From JAFAXD01 sp963816775 (lineage in GTDB: Bacteria; Pseudomonadota; Alphaproteobacteria; Rhizobiales; Xanthobacteraceae): DNA of 64,000 bases. Position 1 is the first letter of the stretch, and each line of letters opens with the position of its first letter. Below, one piece after another: positions 24,037-31,695 of this stretch. The stretch lies in NCBI GenBank assembly GCA_963816775.1, contig CAWFLX010000030.1:137998-201997 (forward strand), written 5' to 3'. The position numbers were made by a program, and so were the translations under genes. Below the pieces are notes generated by a model. The model saw nothing but the letters and a program-made list of their open reading frames with translations, was not told the origin of the DNA and searched no databases.

Positions 24037-24732
24037 ATGCAGGCTTCTGACATTATGACGCGAAGTGTGATTTCGGTCGCGCCTGACGAGTCGACCGACG
24101 CTGCGATCGAGCTGATGTTGAAACGTCATATCAGCGGGTTGCCGGTGATCAACGACAAGGGCGAGCTCGTCGGAATCGTGACCGAAAGCGATTTTCTGCG
24201 CCGTCCAGAGACAAGCACGGAGCACAAAACGACGTCACGGTGGCGTGATACGTTTTTCAACTTCAACAAGGTTATGGACAACTACGTTCATACTCATGGC
24301 GTGAAGGTGAAAGACGTGATGACGCCGAACCCGGTGGCGGTCACCGAGGATACTCAGTTGGATGCAGTTGTGCAGCTCATGCAAACGCGCAACGTCAAGC
24401 GATTGCCCGTGGTGCGCGCCGGCAAAGTGATCGGAATCATTAGCCGCGCCAACTTGATGCGCGCGTTGGTGAGCATTCACCGAGAGGCCCATGAAGCCTC
24501 AAAAGATGAGGCAAAAATTCGTGAGCGTATCTTAGACGATATCGCCGGACACAGCTGGGCGCAGGATGTCGTGGTCGACGTCGTCGTGCACAACGGCGTC
24601 GCGGATTTGTGGGGAACGGTCAGCACAGCCGAGCAGGCACAGGCGCTGAGAGTGCTGGTCGAAAGCACGCCGGGTGTCAAACGGATCGAGCCTTACCTGA
24701 CCTGTCATGGCGAACTGTTGAGTGTGAAGTAA
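24037..24732 (+). CDS. CBS-pair and BON domain protein
   Basis: The 231-residue protein has two CBS domains (MQASDIMTRSVISVAPDEST, ISGLPVINDKGELVGIVTES; then VKDVMTPNPVAVTEDTQ, VKRLPVVRAGKVIGIISRAN) and a C-terminal BON-like domain (VHNGVADLWG, VESTPGVKRIEPYL). It is the third member of the family in this window, after 2004 and 17620, and about equally similar to both. No FixK box lies directly upstream; one lies 90 bases after its stop. It probably senses adenylates or a related ligand. Confidence 0.85.
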   Translation: MQASDIMTRSVISVAPDESTDAAIELMLKRHISGLPVINDKGELVGIVTESDFLRRPETSTEHKTTSRWRDTFFNFNKVMDNYVHTHGVKVKDVMTPNPVAVTEDTQLDAVVQLMQTRNVKRLPVVRAGKVIGIISRANLMRALVSIHREAHEASKDEAKIRERILDDIAGHSWAQDVVVDVVVHNGVADLWGTVSTAEQAQALRVLVESTPGVKRIEPYLTCHGELLSVK

Positions 24733-24822
24733 AGTCGGGCGCGCGATCAATATTGATTTTCCGGTTTGCCGCAGTGGCCCGGTTCGAACTCGGCTGGCTG
24801 AAGCCATCTGCTGTCCCTCTGA

Positions 24823-24836
24823 TTGACCTGGATCAA
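24823..24836. promoter_or_regulatory. FixK/FNR box without an obvious gene
   Basis: TTGACCTGGATCAA is a strong match with a TATTTTAT stretch 17 bases to its right, so it looks like a working rightward promoter. No credible gene starts in the next 180 bases on the plus strand; a GTCCGCTT repeat unit lies there instead (24895-24912). The target may have been lost. Confidence 0.55.
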
Positions 24837-25020
24837 AACGTTTTCCGGCACCTATTTTATTTTGAACTTAGACCTCCGCGTGCAGTCTCAGCGAGTCCGC
24901 TTCGTATCAAAGCGGAAGTGATCGGCCTCATTCGATAACCCCGTCAGCCAGCTTGGTAGGAACGTTGAGTCCAGCGCCCGAGCCGCGTTGATAACGAACT
25001 CGAACTTGATTGAGACTAGG

Positions 25021-25501
25021 TCACCGCAGACCGCCGTGAGCGCCGAGTACTCCAGCAACGATGGTAAGTGCGGACACAAACAGCGCGGTCACGTGAAGTC
25101 GCGTCGCCAGCGCAAATGCACGGTGCTTCTGCCGAAGAGCGAAGTCGTGGAAAAGACGGTGGATCACGAGGGGCTCAAGAACGTAAACCATGAGTGCGAA
25201 CAGAACCCACACCGCGACCATTAGGTCTATCCACCAGAATGACGCGTACAGGAATCTGGTCCCATGCGTCGAGTTTGATGAGCATGTAGACGCCGGATAA
25301 ACCCACGAGCAAAATGGAGACGCGAACTTGTTGCGCAAAACGTCGTTCGAACGTTTCAAAAGCTGCGACGGCGTCCTTGGCATCGGGCAATCGACGCGCG
25401 CGCGGCAAGACAATTGTCGTGACTGCGGCCATGCCGCCAATCCAATGAATTAATGCAAGAACGTGTATGGCGCGGGCCAGCGCAAAGTCGTCAATTGTCA
25501 T
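25021..25501 (-). pseudogene. Four-span membrane protein, frameshifted
   Basis: From ATG 25501 (MTIDDFALARAIHVLALIHW) the first two membrane spans are read, with a conserved His-rich start (HVLALIHWIGG). Near 25250-25260 one surplus base shifts the frame; the second frame supplies RFLYASFWWIDLMVAVWVLF and a last span ending at 25021. The repaired protein would be about 160 residues with four spans and resembles uncharacterised CopD-like membrane proteins of rhizobia. Conserved His could bind heme or metal. It is divergent from the DoxX gene and shares the FixK box between them. Confidence 0.65.
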
Positions 25502-25532
25502 CGATCGGAGCCGACACTGCTTGGCCTCTCTT

Positions 25533-25546
25533 TTGCGCTAGATCAA
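25533..25546. promoter_or_regulatory. FixK/FNR-like box between membrane protein and doxX genes
   Basis: TTGCGCTAGATCAA has one perfect and one weak half-site. It lies in the 101-bp divergent region. Rightward, the start would fall near 25581, 22 bases before the DoxX-family ATG; leftward it falls at the ATG of the other gene but without a convincing -10. Confidence 0.5.
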
Positions 25547-25602
25547 AGCGGACCCGGTCGTCATCAATCATGTAAGTCGCGGCGTTTGAAGGATCCGCAG
25601 AT

Positions 25603-26088
25603 ATGACCCACTCCACCGCCGAACGTAAGTTCATTCTCGTCTTTCGCCTGTTGATGGCCTGGACGTTTCTCTATGCTGCATCACATCAGGTGTTCAACCC
25701 GAAATTCAGCGCCGCAGGATTCCTGCGGCAAACAAAAACATTTCACGATGTCTATGCTGTGCTCGCAACGCAAGCCATGGATCCAATTCTGACCTTCCTG
25801 GTCAGCTACGGGCATCTGCTCATCGGGCTATCGCTTCTTTTGGGGCTGATGGTCCGCGTGAGTGGTGCGTTTGGCGTTGCACTGCTGATGATGTATTGGA
25901 CCGCCCACATGGATTGGCCATATATCGAGAACACAAACAACTTCATTATCGACTACCACATCGTTTACGCGACAGTGTGCGTCTATCTGATCATAAATCG
26001 CGCGGGGCACGTTTGGGGCCTCGACGCTTGGGCCGAAAAGCTCCCCTTCTTTCAGCAACACCCATCGCTGCGGCCACTAGTGGCATGA
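25603..26088 (+). CDS. DoxX family membrane protein
   Basis: The 161-residue protein has four predicted membrane spans (about 12-30, 62-85, 88-105 and 115-135) and the DoxX family layout: FRLLMAWTFLYAASHQVFNP, SYGHLLIGLSLLLGL and MYWTAHMDWPYIENTNNFI. DoxX-like proteins are linked to quinone- or thiosulfate-linked redox chemistry in the membrane. AAGGAT lies upstream of the ATG. The FixK-like box at 25533 suggests induction in low oxygen. Exact substrate unknown. Confidence 0.82.
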   Translation: MTHSTAERKFILVFRLLMAWTFLYAASHQVFNPKFSAAGFLRQTKTFHDVYAVLATQAMDPILTFLVSYGHLLIGLSLLLGLMVRVSGAFGVALLMMYWTAHMDWPYIENTNNFIIDYHIVYATVCVYLIINRAGHVWGLDAWAEKLPFFQQHPSLRPLVA

Positions 26089-26186
26089 TAACAGTTCCGC
26101 AGATGCGGGTGCCTTAGAAACAAAAAAGTGAATGGCCGAGAAGCGGCCAGTTGCCGCCAGTAACACCGCAATCGGAGTGCAAATGC

Positions 26187-26224
26187 TGTCCGCTTTGCCC
26201 CCAATCGCGACCGATGAGCGGACG
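26187..26224. repeat. GTCCGCTTT...AGCGGAC intergenic palindrome
   Basis: TGTCCGCTTTGCCCCC is followed by GATGAGCGGACG, an imperfect inverted repeat. Related units occur at 26938-27008, near 24895-24912 and degenerately near 19800. Such units are scattered between genes in Bradyrhizobium relatives. No gene is seen in 26089-26334. Confidence 0.55.
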
Positions 26225-26334
26225 TCCCAGAACAGCCGCTTCGTGCCAAGAACGGACGTAAGGGAGCGCAGAACGCAGCGGGGTGGCGTTACCGTCGCGA
26301 TCGAAGTTTTTCCAGCACGCCAAAAGGCTGACGC

Positions 26335-26874
26335 TCACCCGCCGCCGATATTCTCGAGATCGAGCACAAAGCGCCTGATGTCCGATCCCATGTCCACCTC
26401 GTGGAAACCGAGCTCGACGCACATTTGCAGCATGGTAGTGTTTTCGACCAACACATCGCCATACACGCGCCGCAGACCTTTTTCCTTGGCGTAATCGATG
26501 ACGCGCCGCATCAGCTGCCAGCCGAGTCCGTGACCCTTGAGCCGCGAGCGTACCAAGATCGCGAATTCCGCAGTCTTTTCGTCGAGCTCGTCCTTCAAGC
26601 GCACGAGCCCGAGCATGCGGCCCGTGTCTTCGTCGAGCGCGATGAAAGCCATCTCGTGCCGGTAGTCGAGATGAGCGAGCTTATCGATCTCCGCGGCACT
26701 GAGCTCGGCAATGTGCGCAAAAAACCGAAGCCGCAGATCCTCGGCGCTGACATCGCCTAGAAAATCCGGGTATAGCGCCATGTCTTCAGGCCGCACCTGG
26801 CGGATCAGCACCCGCTCGCCGCCCCGAATGGTCTCGTGCAATTCGCTCAAGCCAAAATCGCCTTGGTCCGGCAT
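26335..26874 (-). CDS. GNAT family acetyltransferase
   Basis: The 179-residue protein is a single GNAT domain: an N-terminal RQVRPEDMALYPDFLGDVSA, the acetyl-CoA-binding stretch VRSRLKGHGLGWQLM (about 115-130; the R/Q-x-x-G-x-G/A loop) and ENTTMLQMCVELGF. It closely resembles the C-terminal catalytic domain of bacterial Pat protein-lysine acetyltransferases, but the large acyl-CoA-synthetase-like N-terminal part is missing. It could act alone, as do single-domain Pat relatives. The target is unknown. The gene stands alone between repeat-bearing intervals. Confidence 0.85.
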   Translation of the reverse strand: MPDQGDFGLSELHETIRGGERVLIRQVRPEDMALYPDFLGDVSAEDLRLRFFAHIAELSAAEIDKLAHLDYRHEMAFIALDEDTGRMLGLVRLKDELDEKTAEFAILVRSRLKGHGLGWQLMRRVIDYAKEKGLRRVYGDVLVENTTMLQMCVELGFHEVDMGSDIRRFVLDLENIGGG

Positions 26875-26937
26875 CGACGCGACCTGCGCCCCTTCCGCTG
26901 GCGTTGCTACCTGGATTTTATGCCAATAAAGGTCCCA

Positions 26938-27008
26938 TGTCCGCTTTGGTCAAAAGCGGAAATTCTCACCTCGAGCAAATCTCGTCCGCTTTACCCCCAA
27001 GAACGGAC
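26938..27008. repeat. Two GTCCGCTTT palindromic units
   Basis: TGTCCGCTTTGGTCAAAAGCGGA (26938-26960, reported here in parts: TGTCCGCTTT and AAAAGCGGA) and GTCCGCTTT with AACGGAC (26983-27008) form two adjacent inverted repeats in the gap between the acetyltransferase and the winged-helix gene. They belong to the same family as 26187-26224. Confidence 0.55.
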
Positions 27009-27148
27009 ATTCAATGTCGGCATTACCTGGGCCGGCTGACGCCCATGCGGCGCGCAAACGTGCCGACGAGGTGATCGAATGAAGGACGAATGTCCGCTAT
27101 TGATGCTCTGGACGGCTCCTCCACCGGCACGTCATGAGCGAGGTAACT

Positions 27149-27553
27149 ATGCCTGAGAAGCAGAACAAACGTCAGATTGCGTTTGCGCGTGAGAGGCTCG
27201 TCGTTGGGGAAGTCATCCTTGCGTTGCTCATGGCGATATTCGAGCACCATAGCCGCTCGCTAAAGGACAATTTCGGATCATCGCTTGAAACGATGGCTAT
27301 CGGAATGGCGGTACTTCTCTCCCAGCTTGTGGATGAGCCCAGCAGCATCATGCTTTTGGCAAAAGCGCTCAAGATCCCCGCGAAGTCGGTAGAACTCCGA
27401 CTAAAGGAACTCGCGGATAACGGCGTGCTGATCAAAGATGGAGGATCCTACGTCGCAAATCCCGAGATCTTTGCAGAAAGTCTGGAGGATGCTAGGCACG
27501 TCAGACGGATGCGCAGCATCATCCTTGGCGCCGCCAAGAGGCTGGAGGCTTGA
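27149..27553 (+). CDS. MarR-like winged-helix protein
   Basis: The 134-residue protein starts at ATG 27149 (MPEKQNKRQIAFARERLVVG), preferred over 27134 because GAGG lies six bases before it. A long N-terminal helical part is followed by a winged helix (about 62-110; LAKALKIPAKSVELRLKELADNGVLIKDGGSY-type pattern, read as LAKALKIPAKSVELRLKEL and NGVLIKDGG). It is probably a transcription regulator. Targets are unknown; it stands alone, so it may control itself or distant genes. Confidence 0.7.
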   Translation: MPEKQNKRQIAFARERLVVGEVILALLMAIFEHHSRSLKDNFGSSLETMAIGMAVLLSQLVDEPSSIMLLAKALKIPAKSVELRLKELADNGVLIKDGGSYVANPEIFAESLEDARHVRRMRSIILGAAKRLEA

Positions 27554-27615
27554 TGCTTGAGGCAACGCCCCTATCTATTATTCTTCAATAACTGTTATTT
27601 TGTAGAAGAGCGCTG

Positions 27616-28488
27616 CTACATCTCAATATCGAGCCCCACGTCGAGACTCGGCGAGGAGTGCGTGATCGCGCCGGAGGAGAGATAGTCGACGCCGGTCTCC
27701 GCCACTGCGGCCGCGCTCGCGAGCGTAATGCCGCCGGAGGCTTCCAGCACCAGGCGGCCGGCGGTGAGCTTGACGGCTTCGCGCAACATGGCGGGCTCCA
27801 TGTTGTCGAGCAGCGCCACGTCGGCGAGGCCGGTGTCGAGCACCTCGCGCAGCTGATCGAGCCGATCGACCTCGATCTCGATCTTGACCAGGTGCCCGGC
27901 CGATTGGCGGGCGCGCTCCAATACGGCGCGCACGCCGCCCGCGACCGCGATATGGTTGTCCTTGATCAGGATCGCATCATCGAGCCCGAACCGGTGATTG
28001 AACCCGCCGCCGCAACGCACCGCGTATTTCTCCAACGCGCGCAGGCCCGGGGTGGTCTTGCGCGTACAGCAAACCCGCGCGCGCGTGTGCGCAATCCTGC
28101 GCACGAACTCCGCGGTCGCGCTCGCGATGCCGGACAGGTGCCCAATGAAATTGAGCGCCACCCGTTCGGCCGCGAGTATCGCGCGCGCCTCGCCTGCGAC
28201 GGTCATGAGCGGTGTCTTGGCCACGACCGTCACGCCGTCGCGCGCATGGCCCTCGATCTTGATCGACGGATCGATGGTCTTGAACGCGGTTTCGACCAGC
28301 GGCAGGCCGGCGATCGTGCCGGCCTTGCGCGCCACCACGACGGCGCGCCCGAGCGTGCCCTCGGGCACGGTTGCAATCGAGGTCACGTCGCCAGCACGGC
28401 CAAGGTCCTCGGCAAGCGCGTTGCGGACTGCGTCGCCGATGGCGAGCGGCGAAATGAAAGCGTCGGGGGCGATCAAGCTGCTGGTCAT
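27616..28488 (-). CDS. nadC: Nicotinate-nucleotide diphosphorylase (carboxylating)
   Basis: The 290-residue enzyme converts quinolinate and PRPP to nicotinate mononucleotide, CO2 and PPi, the third step of NAD synthesis from aspartate. Motifs: RVALNFIGHLSGIA, the PRPP and quinolinate-binding stretch CTRKTTPGLRALEKYAVRCG (about 145-165), HRFGLDDAILIKDNHI and a C-terminal LEASGGI. ATG 28488 (MTSSLIAPDAF) is favoured over an upstream ATG. The gene follows nadB and nadA on the same strand; the three probably form one operon. Confidence 0.93.
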   Translation of the reverse strand: MTSSLIAPDAFISPLAIGDAVRNALAEDLGRAGDVTSIATVPEGTLGRAVVVARKAGTIAGLPLVETAFKTIDPSIKIEGHARDGVTVVAKTPLMTVAGEARAILAAERVALNFIGHLSGIASATAEFVRRIAHTRARVCCTRKTTPGLRALEKYAVRCGGGFNHRFGLDDAILIKDNHIAVAGGVRAVLERARQSAGHLVKIEIEVDRLDQLREVLDTGLADVALLDNMEPAMLREAVKLTAGRLVLEASGGITLASAAAVAETGVDYLSSGAITHSSPSLDVGLDIEM

Positions 28489-28619
28489 GGGATCACTATT
28501 GTTGGAGCATGATCTCTTCCAACCTGCCTCCGCCCGCCGAAGCACCAATCCACACGACGGGAACTGTGCCGGGGCTTCGCGCAGGTGGGAAACCGGTATC
28601 CACTTTTCGGGATCATGCT

Positions 28620-30195
28620 CTACAGCACCGCGTGCGCGATCGGCGCCGCCTCGCCAGCGTTTTGCGCAATCGCGCGCGCGTCTGCGAGCGTGAGGGCCGT
28701 GCGCCGGGCCTGCGCCGGATCGGCAGTCGGGAAGTCGCGGCGGAACTGGGCGCCGCGGCTTTCACGCCGCGCATACGCGGCGGCGGCAATCAGGAGCGCA
28801 GCGGTTGCGAGATTGCGCAGCGCCGGCGAAGACGCTTCGTCCTCCAAGCGCGCGATCTCGTCGAGTGCGCGGGCGAGCCCATGCGCATCACGCTGCACGC
28901 CGACATCGCGCGCCATCAGGTTGCGCAGCGCGCGCTCGCGCGCGGGCAGGGCGGGGGGCGAAACGACCGTCGCAATCGCCGGCGCGCTGAGTTCTCGCCT
29001 CCGGGAGGCCGGCGATGTCCTGCGCCGCGCGCGCCGCGAACACCACCGCCTCGAGCAGCGAGTTCGAGGCCAGCCGGTTGGCGCCGTGCACGCCGGTTGC
29101 CGCGCATTCGCCGACCGCCCAGAGGCCTGCGAGCGAAGACCGTCCGCGTTCGTCGACCGCAATTCCACCCATGTGATAATGCTCGGCCGGCGCAACCGGA
29201 ATGAGATCGCGCGCCGGATCGATGCCGGCCGCAGTGCAGCTCGCGTAAACCGACGGAAACCGTTCGGCAAAAGCCGCCCCAATGGCGGCGCGCGCATCGA
29301 GGAACGCGCCGCGCCCGGCGGCGATCTCGGCGAACACCCCGCGCGCCACGACGTCGCGCGGTGCAAGCTCGGCATCGGAGTGAATGCGCGCCATGAAGCG
29401 CTCGCCGCGGCTGTTGACCAGCGTGGCGCCATCGCCGCGCAGCGCCTCGGTTGCGAGCGGCGCCGGATCGCGCGCAATCGCAATCGCGGTTGGATGGAAC
29501 TGCACGAATTCCGGGTCGGCGATCAGCGCGCCGGCGCGCGCCGCGATCGCAAGCCCGGTGCCGCGCGCCTCCGGCGGGTTGGTGGTGACGGCGTAGAGAT
29601 AACCCACGCCGCCGGTCGCGAGCACGACGGCCGATGCGGACAGCCGCAGCAAATGGGCGCCGTCGAGCGAGCGCGCCGCGACGCCGGTGACGCGGCCATC
29701 GCGCATCAGCAAGTCCTCGACCGCAAAGCCGCTCAGCACATCAATCGACGGCGTATTGGCAACCGCGGCCGTCAACGCCGCCATGATGGCGCGCCCGGCC
29801 TGGTCGCCCTTCACCCGCACGATGCGGCGGGCCGTGTGCGCGGCTTCGCGCGACACCGACAGAGCGCCCGCAAGATCGCGATCGAACGGCACCCCATAGG
29901 ACAGAAGATCGTCGATGCGCGCCGGTGCCTCGCGCGCCATCGCGAGCGCGCGCGGGGCGTCGACGATGCCGGCCCCAGCGAGAATCGTGTCGCGCGCGTG
30001 CGCTTCCGGCGTGTCGCCGTCCATGACCGCGGCGGCGATGCCACCCTGCGCCCACACGCTCGAGGCGCCGGTGCCAAGCGGTGTGCCGGTCAGCAGGGTC
30101 ACCGGATGCGGCGCCAGCTTGAGCGCGCAGAACAACCCGGCGAGCCCGCCGCCGACGATGACGATGTTGTTTGATGGGATCACATTGGCCGGCAT
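28620..30195 (-). pseudogene. nadB: L-aspartate oxidase NadB, frameshifted
   Basis: From ATG 30195 the first 400 residues show the FAD Rossmann motif (IVIVGGGLAGLFCALKL), SSVWAQGGIAAA, EFVQFHPTA and GEC/HGANRLASNSLLEAVVF, all typical of NadB, which oxidises aspartate to iminoaspartate for quinolinate synthesis. Near 29000 (about 28990-29010) one surplus base shifts the frame, and the helical C-terminal domain continues in the next frame to 28620. As nadA and nadC are intact, loss of nadB would break the pathway unless aspartate dehydrogenase replaces it. A sequence error is therefore a serious possibility. Confidence 0.85.
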
Positions 30196-30210
30196 GAGGG
30201 ATCGCTTGAG

Positions 30211-30282
30211 TAGGATGGGTTGAGCGAAGCGAAACCCATCATCGGCTGACTCGATGGGTTTCGCTTCGCTCAACCCATCCTA
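30211..30282. repeat. Perfect 30-bp inverted repeat between nadA and nadB
   Basis: Arms 30211-30240 and 30253-30282 are exact reverse complements (beginning TAGGATGGGTTGAGCGAAGC) with a 12-base loop. The unit sits 15 bases upstream of nadB and just after the nadA stop. A related but shorter unit lies at 34438-34506. It is a REP-like element that would form a very stable hairpin in the nad mRNA. Confidence 0.85.
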
Positions 30283-30296
30283 CATGCAGTCAAGTC

Positions 30297-31394
30297 TCAG
30301 CTCTTCAGATGGATCATCCGTTCGACCGCGCGGCGAGCCTTGGCGGCCACCAGCGGATCGACCACGACTTCGTCCTGCATGGTCAGCAGGCTGTCGAGGA
30401 TCTTCGGGAGCGTGATCCGCTTCATGTGCGGGCACAGGTTGCAGGGCTGCACGAACTCGACGTCCGGCACCTCCACCCGCACGTTGTCCGCCATCGAGCA
30501 CTCGGTGACCATCACGACCCGGCGCGGCCGTTTCGTGCGCACGAAGTCGATCATGTGCGCGGTCGAGCCGGTGAAGTCGGCCTCCGCCAGAACGTCGGGC
30601 GGGCATTCCGGGTGAGCGATGATCTGGACGTTGGGATCATCCTCGCGGTAGCGCTTGAGCTCGTCGGCGGTGAAGCGCTCGTGTACCTCGCAGTGACCTT
30701 TCCAGGCGATGATCTTCACGTCGGTCTGACTAGCGACGTATTTGGCGAGGTATTCGTCGGGCAGGAAGATCACCCGGTCGGTGCCGAGACTTTCCACCAC
30801 ATGCAGCGCGTTCGACGACGTGCAGCAGATGTCGCTCTCGGCTTTCACGTCGGCCGAGGTGTTGACATAAGTGACGACCGGGACGCCCGGGAAACGCTCA
30901 CGCAACAGCCGGATGTCGTCGCCGGTGATCGAGGAGGCGAGCGAGCAGCCGGCCTTGCTGTCGGGAATCAGCACGACCTTCTCGGGATTGAGGATCTTCG
31001 CGGTCTCCGCCATGAAATGCACGCCGCATTGCACGATCACGTCGGCCTTCACCTTGGTGGCTTCGCGTGCGAGCTGCAGGCTGTCGCCGACGAAATCGGC
31101 GACGCAGTTGTAGATCTCAGGCGTCTGATAGTTGTGCGCCAGGATTACCGCGCCGCGCTCGCGCTTGAGCGCATTGATCGCGCGCACATAGGGCGCGAAG
31201 AACGGCCACTCGACCGACGGCACGACGTGCTTGATGCGCTCGTAGAGGTGGGCGGTCTCGCGCGCGACCTCCTCGTTCCAGTCAAGCGATGGCGCCGGCA
31301 GGGTCGCAAACTTTCTTGCCGCAGCGGATCGGCCAGTCCCGGGAACGGGCGCCGGCGCATTGGAATTCGGTCCAAACGACTCGATGATCGGCAT
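30297..31394 (-). CDS. nadA: Quinolinate synthase
   Basis: The 365-residue enzyme condenses iminoaspartate and dihydroxyacetone phosphate to quinolinate using a 4Fe-4S cluster. Typical motifs are ILAHNYQTPEIY, VGDSLQLAREA, QCGVHFMAETAKILNP, YVNTSADVKAESD, HPECPPDV and the C-terminal QPCNLCPHMKR. The cluster Cys residues are in QCGVHF, HPECPP and NLCPHM. GGGAGG precedes the ATG. It is the first gene of the nadA-nadB-nadC unit. A perfect palindrome at 31414-31432, in the leader, fits the NadQ operator of alphaproteobacteria. Confidence 0.95.
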   Translation of the reverse strand: MPIIESFGPNSNAPAPVPGTGRSAAARKFATLPAPSLDWNEEVARETAHLYERIKHVVPSVEWPFFAPYVRAINALKRERGAVILAHNYQTPEIYNCVADFVGDSLQLAREATKVKADVIVQCGVHFMAETAKILNPEKVVLIPDSKAGCSLASSITGDDIRLLRERFPGVPVVTYVNTSADVKAESDICCTSSNALHVVESLGTDRVIFLPDEYLAKYVASQTDVKIIAWKGHCEVHERFTADELKRYREDDPNVQIIAHPECPPDVLAEADFTGSTAHMIDFVRTKRPRRVVMVTECSMADNVRVEVPDVEFVQPCNLCPHMKRITLPKILDSLLTMQDEVVVDPLVAAKARRAVERMIHLKS

Positions 31395-31413
31395 GGACGC
31401 CTCCCTACATATT

Positions 31414-31432
31414 TATGCTCAATATGAGCATA
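31414..31432. promoter_or_regulatory. NadQ-type operator upstream of nadA
   Basis: TATGCTCAATATGAGCATA is a perfect 7-5-7 palindrome 20 bases before the nadA start. It fits the TCA/TGA-type palindrome reported for the NAD-biosynthesis repressor NadQ in alphaproteobacteria. The nadQ gene itself is not in the window. Confidence 0.7.
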
Positions 31433-31695
31433 TGTGGGTACCAAAACAACCGGCTCACGCCGGCACCATTCACTTCACTGGGACGCTAACCCAGACCTCT
31501 TATCCTCACTTCGAGCAAATCCGATATAGCACCAATTCGATGCATGCGCTAGTCCCGGCTGACATGCCGGCAACGCATCTAGCCAGCCTTGGTTTCCATT
31601 GGGACTGCGCAGGTTGGCCTCTACATAAGGCAGCCTGAGTGGCGGACGGCGACAGTCTGACGCGCACCGCAGGGCGAAGGCCGGGGAGTGGAAAC

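Noticed and set aside
26132..26494. 120-codon plus-strand frame over the GTCCGCTT repeat
   Set aside because: Frames over this repeat are frequent false genes in rhizobial genomes; no Shine-Dalgarno and half of it is antisense to the GNAT gene.
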